The notes beneath the pieces were generated by a model. That model saw nothing but the letters and a program-made list of their open reading frames with translations. It had not been told where the DNA came from and ran no database searches. Below, piece after piece: positions 1 to 7,622 of a stretch of DNA of 64,000 bases. Within the stretch, counting starts at the first letter, position 1, and every line of letters begins with the position of its first letter. The DNA comes from Chloroflexi bacterium AL-N1. GTDB lineage: Bacteria > Chloroflexota > Chloroflexia > Chloroflexales > Roseiflexaceae. The position numbers were made by a program, and so were the translations under genes. The DNA is taken from contig WYDT01000010.1 in NCBI GenBank assembly GCA_013122435.1, positions 124,001 to 188,000 on the forward strand, read 5' to 3'.

Positions 1-452
1 TGCTTCTTGAGGATACCGTCTAATTCTAAAATCTCGTTGAATTCGTGCATGGTCTGTCGGTATTCATCATCGGGGATTTCGTAAATGGCCTGATTGACAC
101 GAAAGCTATCCAGTGCTGGAAGATCCCAGATCAGCTGTTGTTTCTGCCCCATCACCAGAGTAATCATTTTGAGGAAGTCGCTGTGCCGCTCTCTCGGTGT
201 GAATCCGGCGATATCAGCATGGCCATTGGTTGGGTGGAGGAGCCCGGAAAGCATTTTGAGCGTTGTGGTTTTGCCAGCGCCGTTCGGGCCGAGAAAACCC
301 ACCATCTCGCCGGTAGCGATGTGGAACGAAACGCCTTCGACCGCACGTACTGTTCTGGTTTTGCGGTGGATAAAGGAGCGCAGTGAGCCGATAAACCCGG
401 GCTCTTTGTCATGTACCTGGTAATGTTTTTGCAGGTCGCGGACGGTAATCAT
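1..452 (-). CDS. ABC-2 type exporter ATP-binding protein, 3' end outside window
   Basis: This is the N-terminal 150 residues of an ABC transporter ATPase that powers a drug- or polymer-export type permease. The ATG lies at 452-450 and the gene runs off the left edge. The Walker A box GPNGAGKT is at about residues 55-62, followed by a TTLKMLSGLL helix and a Q-loop region with GQKQQLIWDLP. The extended N-terminal insert before the nucleotide-binding core and the QLIWDLP segment closely resemble the complete ATPase at 49428-50390, so the two are paralogues of the same subfamily. ABC-2 permease genes probably follow to the left of the window. A good promoter lies about 100 bp upstream at 551-579. 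Confidence 0.9.
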   Translation of the reverse strand, partial: MITVRDLQKHYQVHDKEPGFIGSLRSFIHRKTRTVRAVEGVSFHIATGEMVGFLGPNGAGKTTTLKMLSGLLHPTNGHADIAGFTPRERHSDFLKMITLVMGQKQQLIWDLPALDSFRVNQAIYEIPDDEYRQTMHEFNEILELDGILKK

Positions 453-550
453 ACATACCTCAATGTTATAGGGATACTCTCATCCTACACATACGATCAA
501 AGATGAACATCGGTCTTGTGTTTGATTTACTCCATGATTTGGTTCTGGTT

Positions 551-579
551 ATTATAGTATACAGTTTGGGATAAGGCAA
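551..579 (-). promoter_or_regulatory. Sigma70-like promoter of the leftward ABC gene
   Basis: Read on the minus strand, TTGCCT is followed by a 17-base spacer and a perfect TATAAT. It sits about 100 bp upstream of the leftward ATPase start. Spacing and -10 match the housekeeping consensus. No operator-like repeat was seen next to it. The rest of the 453-774 gap is the divergent control region shared with the TetR gene. Confidence 0.5.
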
Positions 580-699
580 TGTTTTGTTATTTGTTTTTCC
601 GTTGGCATTTAAATAAATCATTTTATCGATTTAATATAGAATGGGTGTAAATAGTTTTTAGGTGGTGACCTGTGTATAGTGGATCCTCCATCGGTTGTA

Positions 700-728
700 T
701 TGACTTTTATTATCAACGAATGTATGAT
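700..728 (+). promoter_or_regulatory. Sigma70-like promoter of the TetR-ABC operon
   Basis: TTGACT (700-705), a 17-base spacer and TATGAT (723-728) form a near-consensus promoter pointing to the TetR gene. The tandem palindromes at 730-759 begin one base after the -10 hexamer, so a bound repressor would cover the transcription start. Confidence 0.55.
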
Positions 729-729
729 G

Positions 730-759
730 TGACTACCTAGTCATGTGACTGTTCAGTCA
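730..759 (+). promoter_or_regulatory. Two tandem 14-bp palindromic operators for the TetR repressor
   Basis: TGACTACCTAGTCA (730-743) and TGACTGTTCAGTCA (746-759) are each perfect 6+2+6 palindromes separated by two bases. The half-site TGACT(A/G) and its complement are shared. The pair lies between the -10 box and the ribosome-binding site of the adjacent TetR gene, the usual place for an autoregulatory operator. The 16-bp centre-to-centre distance, about one and a half helical turns, would put two dimers on roughly opposite faces. Confidence 0.65.
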
Positions 760-774
760 TAAAGGATGAAGTGT

Positions 775-1431
775 ATGCCAAAACCGACTTTTTTCAATTT
801 ACCTGAAGATAAACGTCGTACCATCATCGATCTTGCCATTGATGAGTTTGCTGATAACAGTTACGAGAATGCCTCGATCTCGCGGGTCGTGGCGCGGGCG
901 GGGATCGCCAAAGGCAGTTTGTATCAATACTTTGCCGACAAAAAAGATCTGTACATCTATTTGCTCGACGTAGCAGCACAAGAAAAGTTGACTTTTTTAC
1001 AAAACATCCAGCCGCCTGATCCACAGATGAGCATCTTTGCCTATCTGCGTTGGATGGTCAGCGCGAACACACATTTTGAGCTTTCGCATCCGCGCCTTGG
1101 GCAGGTCGTCTACCGTGCCCTTTTGGGAGACCTGCCCTTTCACGATGAGACTATCGCACGGATGAAAGCGGGAGCAATGGAGTATTTCAAACCGCTGGTG
1201 CAGCAAGGGATCGCAGATGGCCATATTGTCCCCGACATCGATCCTGAAGTGGCCACCTTTGTCTTCAACAGCATTTTCACTGAACTGGGGAAGTTCATCT
1301 CTCAACGCGCAGGTATCCAACTCGTCACACCGGACGATGGCCATGCAGCACTCCATACAACGATAGCAGAACAGACATTTGATCAGGTGATCCGCATTTT
1401 GGAGCATGGGATGGGTACCAAACAGCTTTGA
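775..1431 (+). CDS. TetR/AcrR family transcriptional repressor
   Basis: A 218-residue one-component regulator that probably represses the ABC exporter genes that follow. The N-terminal DNA-binding domain has the TetR helix-turn-helix, with the turn and recognition helix around SRVVARAGIAKGSLYQYF at about residues 33-50. The remainder is a helical ligand-binding domain with no recognisable ligand signature. The ATG at 775 is preferred because the AAAGGA box at 761-766 is then 8 bases upstream; an ATG at 766 lies inside that box. Two palindromic operators sit just upstream, which suggests autoregulation. It is 53 bp from the next gene on the same strand. Family assignment is firm; the inducer is unknown. 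Confidence 0.93.
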   Translation: MPKPTFFNLPEDKRRTIIDLAIDEFADNSYENASISRVVARAGIAKGSLYQYFADKKDLYIYLLDVAAQEKLTFLQNIQPPDPQMSIFAYLRWMVSANTHFELSHPRLGQVVYRALLGDLPFHDETIARMKAGAMEYFKPLVQQGIADGHIVPDIDPEVATFVFNSIFTELGKFISQRAGIQLVTPDDGHAALHTTIAEQTFDQVIRILEHGMGTKQL

Positions 1432-1484
1432 TGCAGTTATCACTCACCATATTGTATACAGTGACCAGTTAAAGGATATAGACC

Positions 1485-2345
1485 ATGTTGACTGTACATA
1501 ACTTAACCTACACCTACCCGGAAACAACGACCGAAGTACTGCATGGCTTGAATTTTACCATCGCTGAAGGCGAAATATTTGGCTTTCTGGGGCCGTCGGG
1601 AGCAGGTAAATCCACCACTCAGAATATCCTGATCGGTCTGCTCAAGGAATATGCGGGCAGCATTGCGGTGATGGGGCAGGAACTACGCGATATCGGTCAG
1701 GACTACTATGAGCATATCGGTGTATCGTTCGAGCTGCCCAACCATTATCTCAAGCTCACCGCCCGCGAGAATCTGAACTACTTCCGTTCGTTGTACAGTG
1801 GACCGACACGTGATGCGATGGAAGTACTCACGATGGTAGATCTGGCTGATGATGCCGACAAGTCGGTGGCTGAGTTTAGCAAAGGGATGAAGATTCGCCT
1901 GAACGTTGCCCGTAGCCTGATCCATTCACCACGCCTGCTCTTTCTGGACGAACCGACCAGCGGGCTTGATCCCGTCAATGCGCGGCGGATCAAAGATCTG
2001 GTGCTGGCTGAACGCGCCCGTGGTACGACGGTGTTTGTAACCACCCACAACATGACCGTGGCCGACGAACTCTGCGACCGGGTGGCCTTTATCACTAATG
2101 GGAAGATTGGCCTCATTGATGCGCCTGCGACGCTGAAGAAGTAATACGGAAAACGGACTGTCGAGATAGCATATCGCAACGGTCTGCCTCAACCACAGTC
2201 TCGTGAATTTCCGCTGAGTGGTCTGGGGACGAATCAGGATTTCCTGGAGGTACTACGTCAGTATGAGATCGAGACTATTCATACACAGGAAACTACGCTG
2301 GAGAACATTTTTATTCAAGTTACGGGTGAGGAGTTAGCGCTATGA
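1485..2345 (+). pseudogene. ABC exporter ATPase with in-frame TAA stop (Rv2688c-like)
   Basis: ATPase subunit of an ABC-2 exporter. The first 219 residues contain the complete nucleotide-binding domain: Walker A GPSGAGKS (about 36-43), signature FSKGMKIRLNVARS, Walker B LLFLDEPTSGLD and a switch histidine in TTHNM. A TAA at 2142-2144 then ends the frame. Translation in the same frame continues for 66 codons with typical C-terminal sequence (YGKRTVEIAY ... TTLENIFIQVTGEEL) and stops at 2343-2345, where its TGA overlaps the next gene's ATG by four bases. That overlap is the normal operon arrangement, so the TAA is a nonsense change, possibly from CAA. The truncated ATPase could retain some activity because the catalytic motifs precede the stop. 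Confidence 0.88.
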
Positions 2346-3046
2346 AACGTCTTGCTTCCGCCATGCAAACGGATGTCACCATCCAGGTCCGTAATCGTTT
2401 GTACATTATTGGACCAGCCATCGCGGTTTTGATGGCTCTGCTCCTTGGTCAGGTTGCCAGCCAATCTGACTTCTATCGTGCCATTCCGACATTGTTGTTA
2501 ATCGTGACTGGTGGAACGACCCTGCTCTATGTGGCTGGCCTGATGCTCTTTGAGAAAGATGAAGGTACCCTTAATGGATTGATCATTTCACCCCTTCGCA
2601 CCTGGGAATATCTGACATCCAAGGTTGTGACGTTGACGGTGCTGGCCTTGCTGGAAAGCATGATTCTGGTTGCCCTGGTGACCCGCCTGCAAGGGTTCAA
2701 TATTCCTCTTCTGATGTTTGGCATTCTGGCCATCGGCATTATCTATACACTGATGGGTATCGTGATGATTGTGCGTTTTTGCAGTATCACCGATTTTCTG
2801 ATACCCGTGATCGTGATCGCGCTCATCCTCCAAATGCCGTTTTTGCATTTTCTGGGATTATTAGAAAATCCACTCTTTCTGCTCATTCCAACCAGTGCGC
2901 CAACGCTGCTGATGCAGGGAGCCTGGCAGACACTTACTCTGTGGGAATGGGTCTATGCGTTGGGATACACGCTGGTGACTACCGTTGTGTTAAGTATCTG
3001 GGCCTATCGTGCGTTCTATCGCTACATTATTTTGAAAGTGAGGTAA
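2342..3046 (+). CDS. ABC-2 exporter permease, fluoroquinolone-export type
   Basis: A 234-residue inner-membrane permease with about six hydrophobic segments. It resembles the permeases of the Rv2686c-Rv2688c type drug exporters of Actinobacteria and Chloroflexota: the segment LMLFEKDEGTLNGLIISPLR is the conserved cytoplasmic loop between the second and third membrane segments. Its ATG overlaps the end of the ATPase frame (ATGA), and the second permease begins 4 bp downstream, so ATPase and both permeases form one translationally coupled unit under TetR control. The substrate cannot be told from sequence. The reading frame is intact although the partner ATPase carries a stop. Confidence 0.85.
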   Translation: MKRLASAMQTDVTIQVRNRLYIIGPAIAVLMALLLGQVASQSDFYRAIPTLLLIVTGGTTLLYVAGLMLFEKDEGTLNGLIISPLRTWEYLTSKVVTLTVLALLESMILVALVTRLQGFNIPLLMFGILAIGIIYTLMGIVMIVRFCSITDFLIPVIVIALILQMPFLHFLGLLENPLFLLIPTSAPTLLMQGAWQTLTLWEWVYALGYTLVTTVVLSIWAYRAFYRYIILKVR

Positions 3047-3050
3047 TTCG

Positions 3051-3800
3051 ATGCAACTGACACAAGCGATTCGTCAGATGGGACGTAACGACGTAAAGTT
3101 GGTTCGGCGTGATTCATTCCTGATCGGAATGTTTGCCTACAGCATTGCCATTGCGGTCACGCTACGTTTTGCACTACCCTGGTTTGCCAATTTCTTTGCC
3201 GAACAGGATATCCTGGCATTTCCGCTGCAGGAGTGGTACCCTATGTTTATAGCCTATGGTGTTATTTTTATGGGGGCGGTGCTTGCTGGTATGATCTTTG
3301 GGTTTATGCTCTTGGATGAGAAGGATGATCAGACGATCAAGGCACTGCTGGTGATGCCGATGCCACTCAACTACTACATGGCCTATCGGGTGGGTGTGCC
3401 TGCTGTCGTGGCATTTGTTATGATCGTCGTTGAAATGCTGATCGTTAATCTGGCCTTGCCACCATTACTACCGCTGTTGTTAATTGCAGCAGGCGCAGCA
3501 CTGACGACACCAATCACGGCACTGTTCTTTATGACCTTTGCGCCCAACAAAGTGCAGGGTTTTGCGCTGAACAAAGTGATAGGTGTGCTAGGTTTGATTA
3601 TTATCGCAGCGTGGTTCTTTGAACCGCCCCTGCAACTCATCGCCGGTGTATTTCCGCCCTTCTGGATCAGCAAAGCGTACTGGATGGTGTTTGAAGGACA
3701 GAGTCTGTGGTGGGGTGCGCTTACTATCGGTGTAGTGTTGCAAATTGTACTCATTGCGGTTTTGCTACGCCTGATGAAGCGTGTATTATATCGTTTGTGA
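3051..3800 (+). CDS. ABC-2 exporter permease, second subunit
   Basis: A 249-residue membrane protein with about six hydrophobic segments. It carries the loop MLLDEKDDQTIKALLVMPMP, the same position and character as the EKDEGT loop of the preceding permease, so the two probably form a heterodimeric membrane channel. It is the last gene of the TetR-controlled operon. No clear terminator follows; the next 415 bp hold copies of an interspersed repeat. Confidence 0.85.
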   Translation: MQLTQAIRQMGRNDVKLVRRDSFLIGMFAYSIAIAVTLRFALPWFANFFAEQDILAFPLQEWYPMFIAYGVIFMGAVLAGMIFGFMLLDEKDDQTIKALLVMPMPLNYYMAYRVGVPAVVAFVMIVVEMLIVNLALPPLLPLLLIAAGAALTTPITALFFMTFAPNKVQGFALNKVIGVLGLIIIAAWFFEPPLQLIAGVFPPFWISKAYWMVFEGQSLWWGALTIGVVLQIVLIAVLLRLMKRVLYRL

Positions 3801-3927
3801 AAGGAACAGGACCATGTAAGATTGTAAGGTTTTGTGCGATTCAGGCCAGTTTTAGCATAATCAAAATGGGCCTTTGAACCGACAACTACAACCAGCGTGC
3901 GACAAAGACTATACTCACGAAAGCCAT

Positions 3928-3958
3928 CAGTCGGTGGTTCGAAGCCGCCGCTACCAAC
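3928..3958. repeat. Half copy of the GCC-rich interspersed repeat
   Basis: The stretch from CAGTCGGTGGTTCGAAGCCG through GCTACCAAC matches the right-hand arm of the element at 4090-4160 (GCGGCTTCAAGCCGCCGCTA). It lacks the left-hand hairpin. The TTCGAA core also looks like a tRNA T-arm, but no other tRNA arm can be folded here. No gene is visible in 3801-4215. Confidence 0.35.
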
Positions 3959-4089
3959 AAGATTTGGTGCGATAGAGTGTAGGTGCGATTTGTAACCGCA
4001 GCATATAGAAAACTCTAGCACATCAATATCTCTATTTATGTGCTGATATGTGATGTGTTTATCCGGCAAACTAACAATGCCCAATGAAC

Positions 4090-4160
4090 CGTGGCGGCGG
4101 TTTGCAACCGCCGTATCACAATGGATCATCGGTTCAGCGGCTTCAAGCCGCCGCTACAAA
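4090..4160. repeat. Interspersed two-hairpin repeat, copy 1
   Basis: A short element with two GC-rich inverted repeats: GGCGGTTTGCAACCGCC on the left and AGCGGCTTCAAGCCGCCGCT on the right, joined by an A/T-rich spacer. The same architecture recurs at 5037-5183 and 9494-9640, and a simpler hairpin form at 15155-15270. All copies are intergenic. It carries no open frame and resembles REP or MITE-type elements. Confidence 0.6.
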
Positions 4161-4215
4161 GAATGCTGTTATACTCTTGTTTTCAACCAATTGTCTGAAG
4201 AATGAAGGAAGCACC

Positions 4216-4959
4216 ATGGTAAAACTTGACCAGCACTATGTAGATCCACGCCTGGTAGAGTTATATGACATCGAAAATGCGTGTGGTGCTGACACTGATT
4301 TCTATGTTCGTCTTGCTACAGATCTCAATGCCCGCACAATCCTTGACCTGGGTTGCGGAACTGGGCTGCTCACAAGAGAACTGTCGGTCGGTGGCCGTCG
4401 TGTGGTTGGCATCGATCCTGCTCCGGCGATGTTGGTAGTTGCACGTCGTCCGTCGTCACTCGATCAGGTGCAATGGGTTGAGGGCGACTCCCGTGATCTG
4501 GGGGAACCAGCGGCTGATCTGGTCATTATGACAGGTTGTGTGGCTCAGGTGTTTCTTGATGATGCCGAGTGGGCCACGACCCTACACAACATCCACACGG
4601 CCTTGCGCCCTGGTGGTTGTCTGGCATTCGAGAGCCGTAATCCTGATGACCGGGCATGGGAACACTAGACCTGTGCGACCACCTACGAGCAGTTTGAGTC
4701 GCCTTTTGGTCTGATGGAGAGCTGGTTGGAACTGGGCGGCGTTGGTGATGGTCGGGTTCGTTTCGAGGGCCATAACGTTTTCACTGACACTGGCGAAGTC
4801 GTCGTCGTGAGCAGTGAACTACGCTTTCGTAGTCATGCAGAATTGACCGATTCTTTGCTGAATGCAGGTTTCACCGTCGAACAGGTCTATGGTGATTGGG
4901 AACATGGCCCATTCATGAGCACCAGCAAGATTATGGTATTTGTCGCACAACGTAATTGA
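4216..4959 (+). pseudogene. Class I SAM-dependent methyltransferase with in-frame TAG stop
   Basis: A methyltransferase with the Rossmann-fold SAM site LDLGCGTGLLT at about residues 44-54, the acidic ribose-binding strand VVGIDPA, and motif IV around DLVIMTGCVAQVF. The frame stops at TAG (4666-4668) right after DRAWEH. In the same frame, translation continues for 97 codons to TGA at 4957-4959 with coherent C-terminal domain sequence (ATTYEQFE ... TSKIMVFVAQRN). The homologous position in related proteins is usually Trp after WE(R/Q), so TGG to TAG is the likely change. The ATG at 4216 follows GAAGGAAGCACC. The upstream in-frame ATG at 4084 lies in the repeat and is not used. The methyl acceptor is unknown. 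Loss of the last 40 percent should inactivate it. Confidence 0.88.
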
Positions 4960-5036
4960 ACAGACCTGCTCTGGTGATATCTGGGTAGCCACTATGATGA
5001 TTGCATTGCGCTCCGGCTTTTGCTCCTCTTATTAAT

Positions 5037-5183
5037 CGTAGTGGCGGTTTGCAACCGCCGTATCATGGTGAATCATTACTCAGTGGCTCAAAGCCACCGC
5101 TACAAAAATGCTTTCTCTTACACCTACTTTCTTTTCACTTCTGTAAAACCTTTGGCTCACCTCAAGCGTCTTATTAAGAGAGT
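5037..5183. repeat. Interspersed two-hairpin repeat with conserved tail, copy 2
   Basis: It contains GGCGGTTTGCAACCGCC, a spacer, then AGTGGCTCAAAGCCACC, followed by about 75 bases of tail (CTTTCTCTTACACCTACTTT ... CTCAAGCGTCTTA) shared almost base for base with the copy at 9494-9640. The shared tail shows that the mobile or duplicated unit is about 147 bp, not just the hairpins. It lies between the broken methyltransferase and the LuxR gene. Confidence 0.65.
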
Positions 5184-5221
5184 GAATATGATCCCACTAC
5201 ATAAGTATCAGTAATCTATAA

Positions 5222-5250
5222 TTATATAAAAGTCGATGATATGCTATAAT
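5222..5250 (+). promoter_or_regulatory. Candidate promoter of the PAS-LuxR gene
   Basis: A perfect TATAAT at 5245-5250 is preceded after 17 bases by the weak -35 TTATAT. It is 140 bp upstream of the regulator start, so the transcript would carry the four 17-bp repeats in its leader. Confidence 0.35.
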
Positions 5251-5306
5251 GTTTCTATGTAAAAGAGTTAAGAGAATAGTCATTGCCGTATTGACATAAC
5301 GTATCT

Positions 5307-5374
5307 GCCCTCTTATGTGGTTTGCCCTCTTATGTGGTTTGCCCTCTTATGTGGTTTGCCCTCTTATGTGGTTT
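5307..5374 (+). repeat. Four perfect tandem copies of a 17-bp unit upstream of a LuxR regulator
   Basis: The unit GCCCTCTTATGTGGTTT occurs four times head to tail with no mismatch (5307, 5324, 5341, 5358). The block ends 4 bp before the GAGGAG ribosome-binding site of the PAS-LuxR gene. There are no spacers, so it is not a CRISPR. It could be a phase-variable spacing element, a set of binding sites in the leader, or recent slippage. The unit length is not a multiple of 10.5, so copy number would change the helical phase of upstream sites. Confidence 0.85.
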
Positions 5375-5388
5375 GCTGAGGAGAAATT

Positions 5389-6093
5389 ATGAGTATGTAC
5401 AAGGACCAGAGTTTTTCGATGCAAGAGCGTTTTAACATGGTTTTAGCACATGCTGCGATTGTCGTATTTGCATTGGATTCGGTTGGAACAGTTACACATC
5501 TTGAAGGGAAGGGATTGCGACGATTGAGTGTAGAACCTGATAATCTGCTTGGTGTATCAATCTATGACCTGGCACGTGAAATGCCAGATGTCATAGAAAA
5601 TGTACAGTATGCCTTAGCAGGACATACCTTTAAGGCTGTTGTTGAAGTCACAGGGGTTTTCTTTGAAACCTCATATTACCCAATGTATGATCGTTATGGT
5701 GAAATCGTTGGTGTAGCAGGTGTGGCGCTTGATGTGACTGAACGTGTGCAGTTACAAGAACGTCTTTGGTATTTGCAGGGCAGCGGCGAAAAATCAGAGC
5801 CAGAAGGAGGTCGGCAAATGCCAGATACTTCAATAATAATAGAACAAAATGGCTTTTCTTTGACACAGGAAGAACAAGAAGTGTTGAGACCTGTCTTGTT
5901 GGGCAAAAGTAATCGTGAGATTGCACAGATGATCGGGTTGAGCCATCAGGGGGTCGCCAAACGACTGGAGAAGGTCTATACGAAGTTAGGAGTACGTAGT
6001 CGCACGGCTGCTGCTATCTATGCGCTCCATCTTGGCTTGATACAGTTATCACCAGATGAACTTGTTGCCATGAAGGACTCAGTGGATGAATAA
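5389..6093 (+). CDS. PAS domain LuxR-family transcriptional regulator
   Basis: A 234-residue cytoplasmic regulator. Residues about 15-120 form a PAS sensor domain, ending in the typical VGVAGVALDVTERVQLQERL connector, and residues about 158-215 form a LuxR/GerE helix-turn-helix (LTQEEQEVLRPVL, GKSNREIAQMIGLS, VYTKLGVRSRTAA). No receiver domain is present, so it senses directly. The start has a strong GAGGAG box 6 bases upstream. It is followed after 205 bp by a secreted protein and an ABC-2 transporter in the same direction, which it may control. The PAS ligand is not evident. Confidence 0.9.
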   Translation: MSMYKDQSFSMQERFNMVLAHAAIVVFALDSVGTVTHLEGKGLRRLSVEPDNLLGVSIYDLAREMPDVIENVQYALAGHTFKAVVEVTGVFFETSYYPMYDRYGEIVGVAGVALDVTERVQLQERLWYLQGSGEKSEPEGGRQMPDTSIIIEQNGFSLTQEEQEVLRPVLLGKSNREIAQMIGLSHQGVAKRLEKVYTKLGVRSRTAAAIYALHLGLIQLSPDELVAMKDSVDE

Positions 6094-6298
6094 CTACAGT
6101 GAGTAAATATTGTGTAGTTGTATGTCTACCAAAAGAGTAGATGGATGATTATTGAATATTTTAATCTAAGTATATACACTGGTTATACACAGGTGATGAT
6201 ATCATAACCGGGTTGGAGAATTATTCTAACGATGCAATGCATTGATTGTATATGCACATGATCAATGTTATCCATCACAATGAAGAAGGACTGATGCT

Positions 6299-6751
6299 AT
6301 GTTACGTAAATCATTGTCTGCTCTTGTGGCAATCATGGTCTTGTTGGCAGCTACAATTACACCAGGAACCAGTTTTGCTGATTCGGGAATAACCGTGATT
6401 GAACCAGAAGGAACTAGAGGATATGATTTTAATTGCGATATTCCAGGTCGGGGTTCAGCACGTTGTCCTAATAATAATGCCGTGGTTTTCACTATGACTG
6501 CGTGGAAAACTGCAGCTGTCAAACTAGAAGCTGGTACCTGTGCCACATTCACTCTTAGGCTTCAAGGGAACGGTTCTCAGGTTGGGACTCCTCGAGAAAT
6601 CTGTCCTGGAGAGGAAAGAGGATTATGGCAAAATAACACAGGAGGCACAGCAACTGTCTATTTTGAAGCAGATGCAAATCCCTTATCTCCTGTAACATTA
6701 GGTGGATGCTTCAAGTTTTATGGTTTTGACTCTAGCTCAGGATGTGATTGA
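6299..6751 (+). CDS. Secreted six-cysteine protein of unknown function
   Basis: A 150-residue protein with a Sec signal peptide: basic MLRK, a hydrophobic core LVAIMVLLAATI, and a likely cleavage after SFA at residue 27. The mature part is polar and rich in beta-type residues, with six cysteines (46, 56, 81, 102, 137, 149), suitable for three disulfides. I recognise no family. The ribosome-binding site is AAGGA upstream of the ATG. An inverted repeat between this gene and the ABC-2 permease 85 bp downstream may allow more of this product than of the transporter. It could be a cargo, sensor or shielding protein for the following transporter, but this is only context. Confidence 0.7.
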   Translation: MLRKSLSALVAIMVLLAATITPGTSFADSGITVIEPEGTRGYDFNCDIPGRGSARCPNNNAVVFTMTAWKTAAVKLEAGTCATFTLRLQGNGSQVGTPREICPGEERGLWQNNTGGTATVYFEADANPLSPVTLGGCFKFYGFDSSSGCD

Positions 6752-6799
6752 GGATATTACTGGAACATTTTACTACACAATAGGTTTAGAACATCTATC

Positions 6800-6824
6800 G
6801 CAGGCAACGTTTAGCGTTGTCTGC
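6800..6824 (+). terminator. Hairpin between secreted protein and ABC operon
   Basis: GCAGGCAACG and CGTTGTCTGC form a 10-bp stem with one G-U pair around a five-base loop, followed by CTTT. The T-run is short, so termination may be partial and could serve as an attenuator in front of the transporter genes. Confidence 0.45.
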
Positions 6825-6836
6825 CTTTGAGTAACT

Positions 6837-7622
6837 ATGACACTACGTTTTATTCGAGGCGAGCTACTGCGCCATATTTTCCACCTGCGTTTTTTGATTA
6901 TTATGCTCTTGATGGTGGTATTAAGCTTGTGTGTTATTCTTGTCCTTCCATTGCGGGGTGGTGCTCGTTTTGCTGGATCTCTAACCCTTGCTCAGGGGTT
7001 ATGGCTTTCGTTAGTGTTACCTATCATTGCGGGGGTAGTTGCAGCCGGATCGCTTGCCGAAGATCGACGTTCAGGCTACACGTGGTTGGTTCTGGCACAA
7101 GGGCTTTCACGACGGCAGTATGTTCTGTCCAAAGCAGTGGTCATGAGTCTTACTGCTGTGCTGGTTGCTTTGATTGGATACAGTTGTTTTTTTATCGGGG
7201 CAGCCTTAACCTTGCCATGGGGCGATTCAATTGTACCTCGAGGAGAGGGTGGTTCCCTATTGCCTATTCCTGGTCCAGTACCAGACTTATTTCTTACCAA
7301 TCCACTACTTAACGATCTGTTAGGAGTCGGTATGCTTATTGTAGCAACCGGAGTGTTGGCATTGATAGGGTTGCCTGCTGGATCGTTAACATCAAATATC
7401 TATATTGTATCGGCTTTGCCTTTTGTATTATTTATTGTTGGTTTGTATAGTCTTACAGGGGCATTCGCTATTATCAACCCATATACTTACTTGGATGTAT
7501 GGTGGGATTACAAAATGGTGGTGCCTGAGTCTGCTCTGGTATATGCGGGCTTTGTCTATTGGCTGAGTATTGGTATGGCCTTGATTGTATCTGGTGTGCT
7601 CTTTTTTGAATACTGTGAGTAA
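6837..7622 (+). CDS. ABC-2 type permease
   Basis: A 261-residue membrane protein with about six hydrophobic segments. The second is followed by the cytoplasmic loop GSLAEDRRSGYTWLVLAQGLSR, the ABC-2 hallmark region. It is the first gene of a permease-ATPase-permease set: the ATPase frame overlaps its end and the second permease follows the ATPase with a one-base overlap. The direction of transport is presumably export; the substrate is unknown. The ATG follows GCCTTTGAGTAACT, a poor ribosome-binding site, so translation may be weak. Confidence 0.82.
   Translation: MTLRFIRGELLRHIFHLRFLIIMLLMVVLSLCVILVLPLRGGARFAGSLTLAQGLWLSLVLPIIAGVVAAGSLAEDRRSGYTWLVLAQGLSRRQYVLSKAVVMSLTAVLVALIGYSCFFIGAALTLPWGDSIVPRGEGGSLLPIPGPVPDLFLTNPLLNDLLGVGMLIVATGVLALIGLPAGSLTSNIYIVSALPFVLFIVGLYSLTGAFAIINPYTYLDVWWDYKMVVPESALVYAGFVYWLSIGMALIVSGVLFFEYCE

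Noticed and set aside
3928..3958. tRNA T-arm-like GGTGGTTCGAAGCCGCC
   Set aside because: No D arm, anticodon arm or acceptor 5' strand upstream; it aligns better with the right arm of the interspersed repeat at 4090-4160.
3383..4129. 248-residue open frame on the minus strand
   Set aside because: It lies antisense to the intact permease at 3051-3800 and across the repeat; its translation has no family features or ribosome-binding site.
5307..5374. CRISPR array
   Set aside because: The 17-bp units are directly adjacent with no spacers and no cas genes are in the window.
6827..7312. 161-residue frame rich in Cys and Ser overlapping the ABC-2 permease
   Set aside because: Same-strand shadow of the permease at 6837-7622; the composition mirrors translation of hydrophobic codons in another frame.
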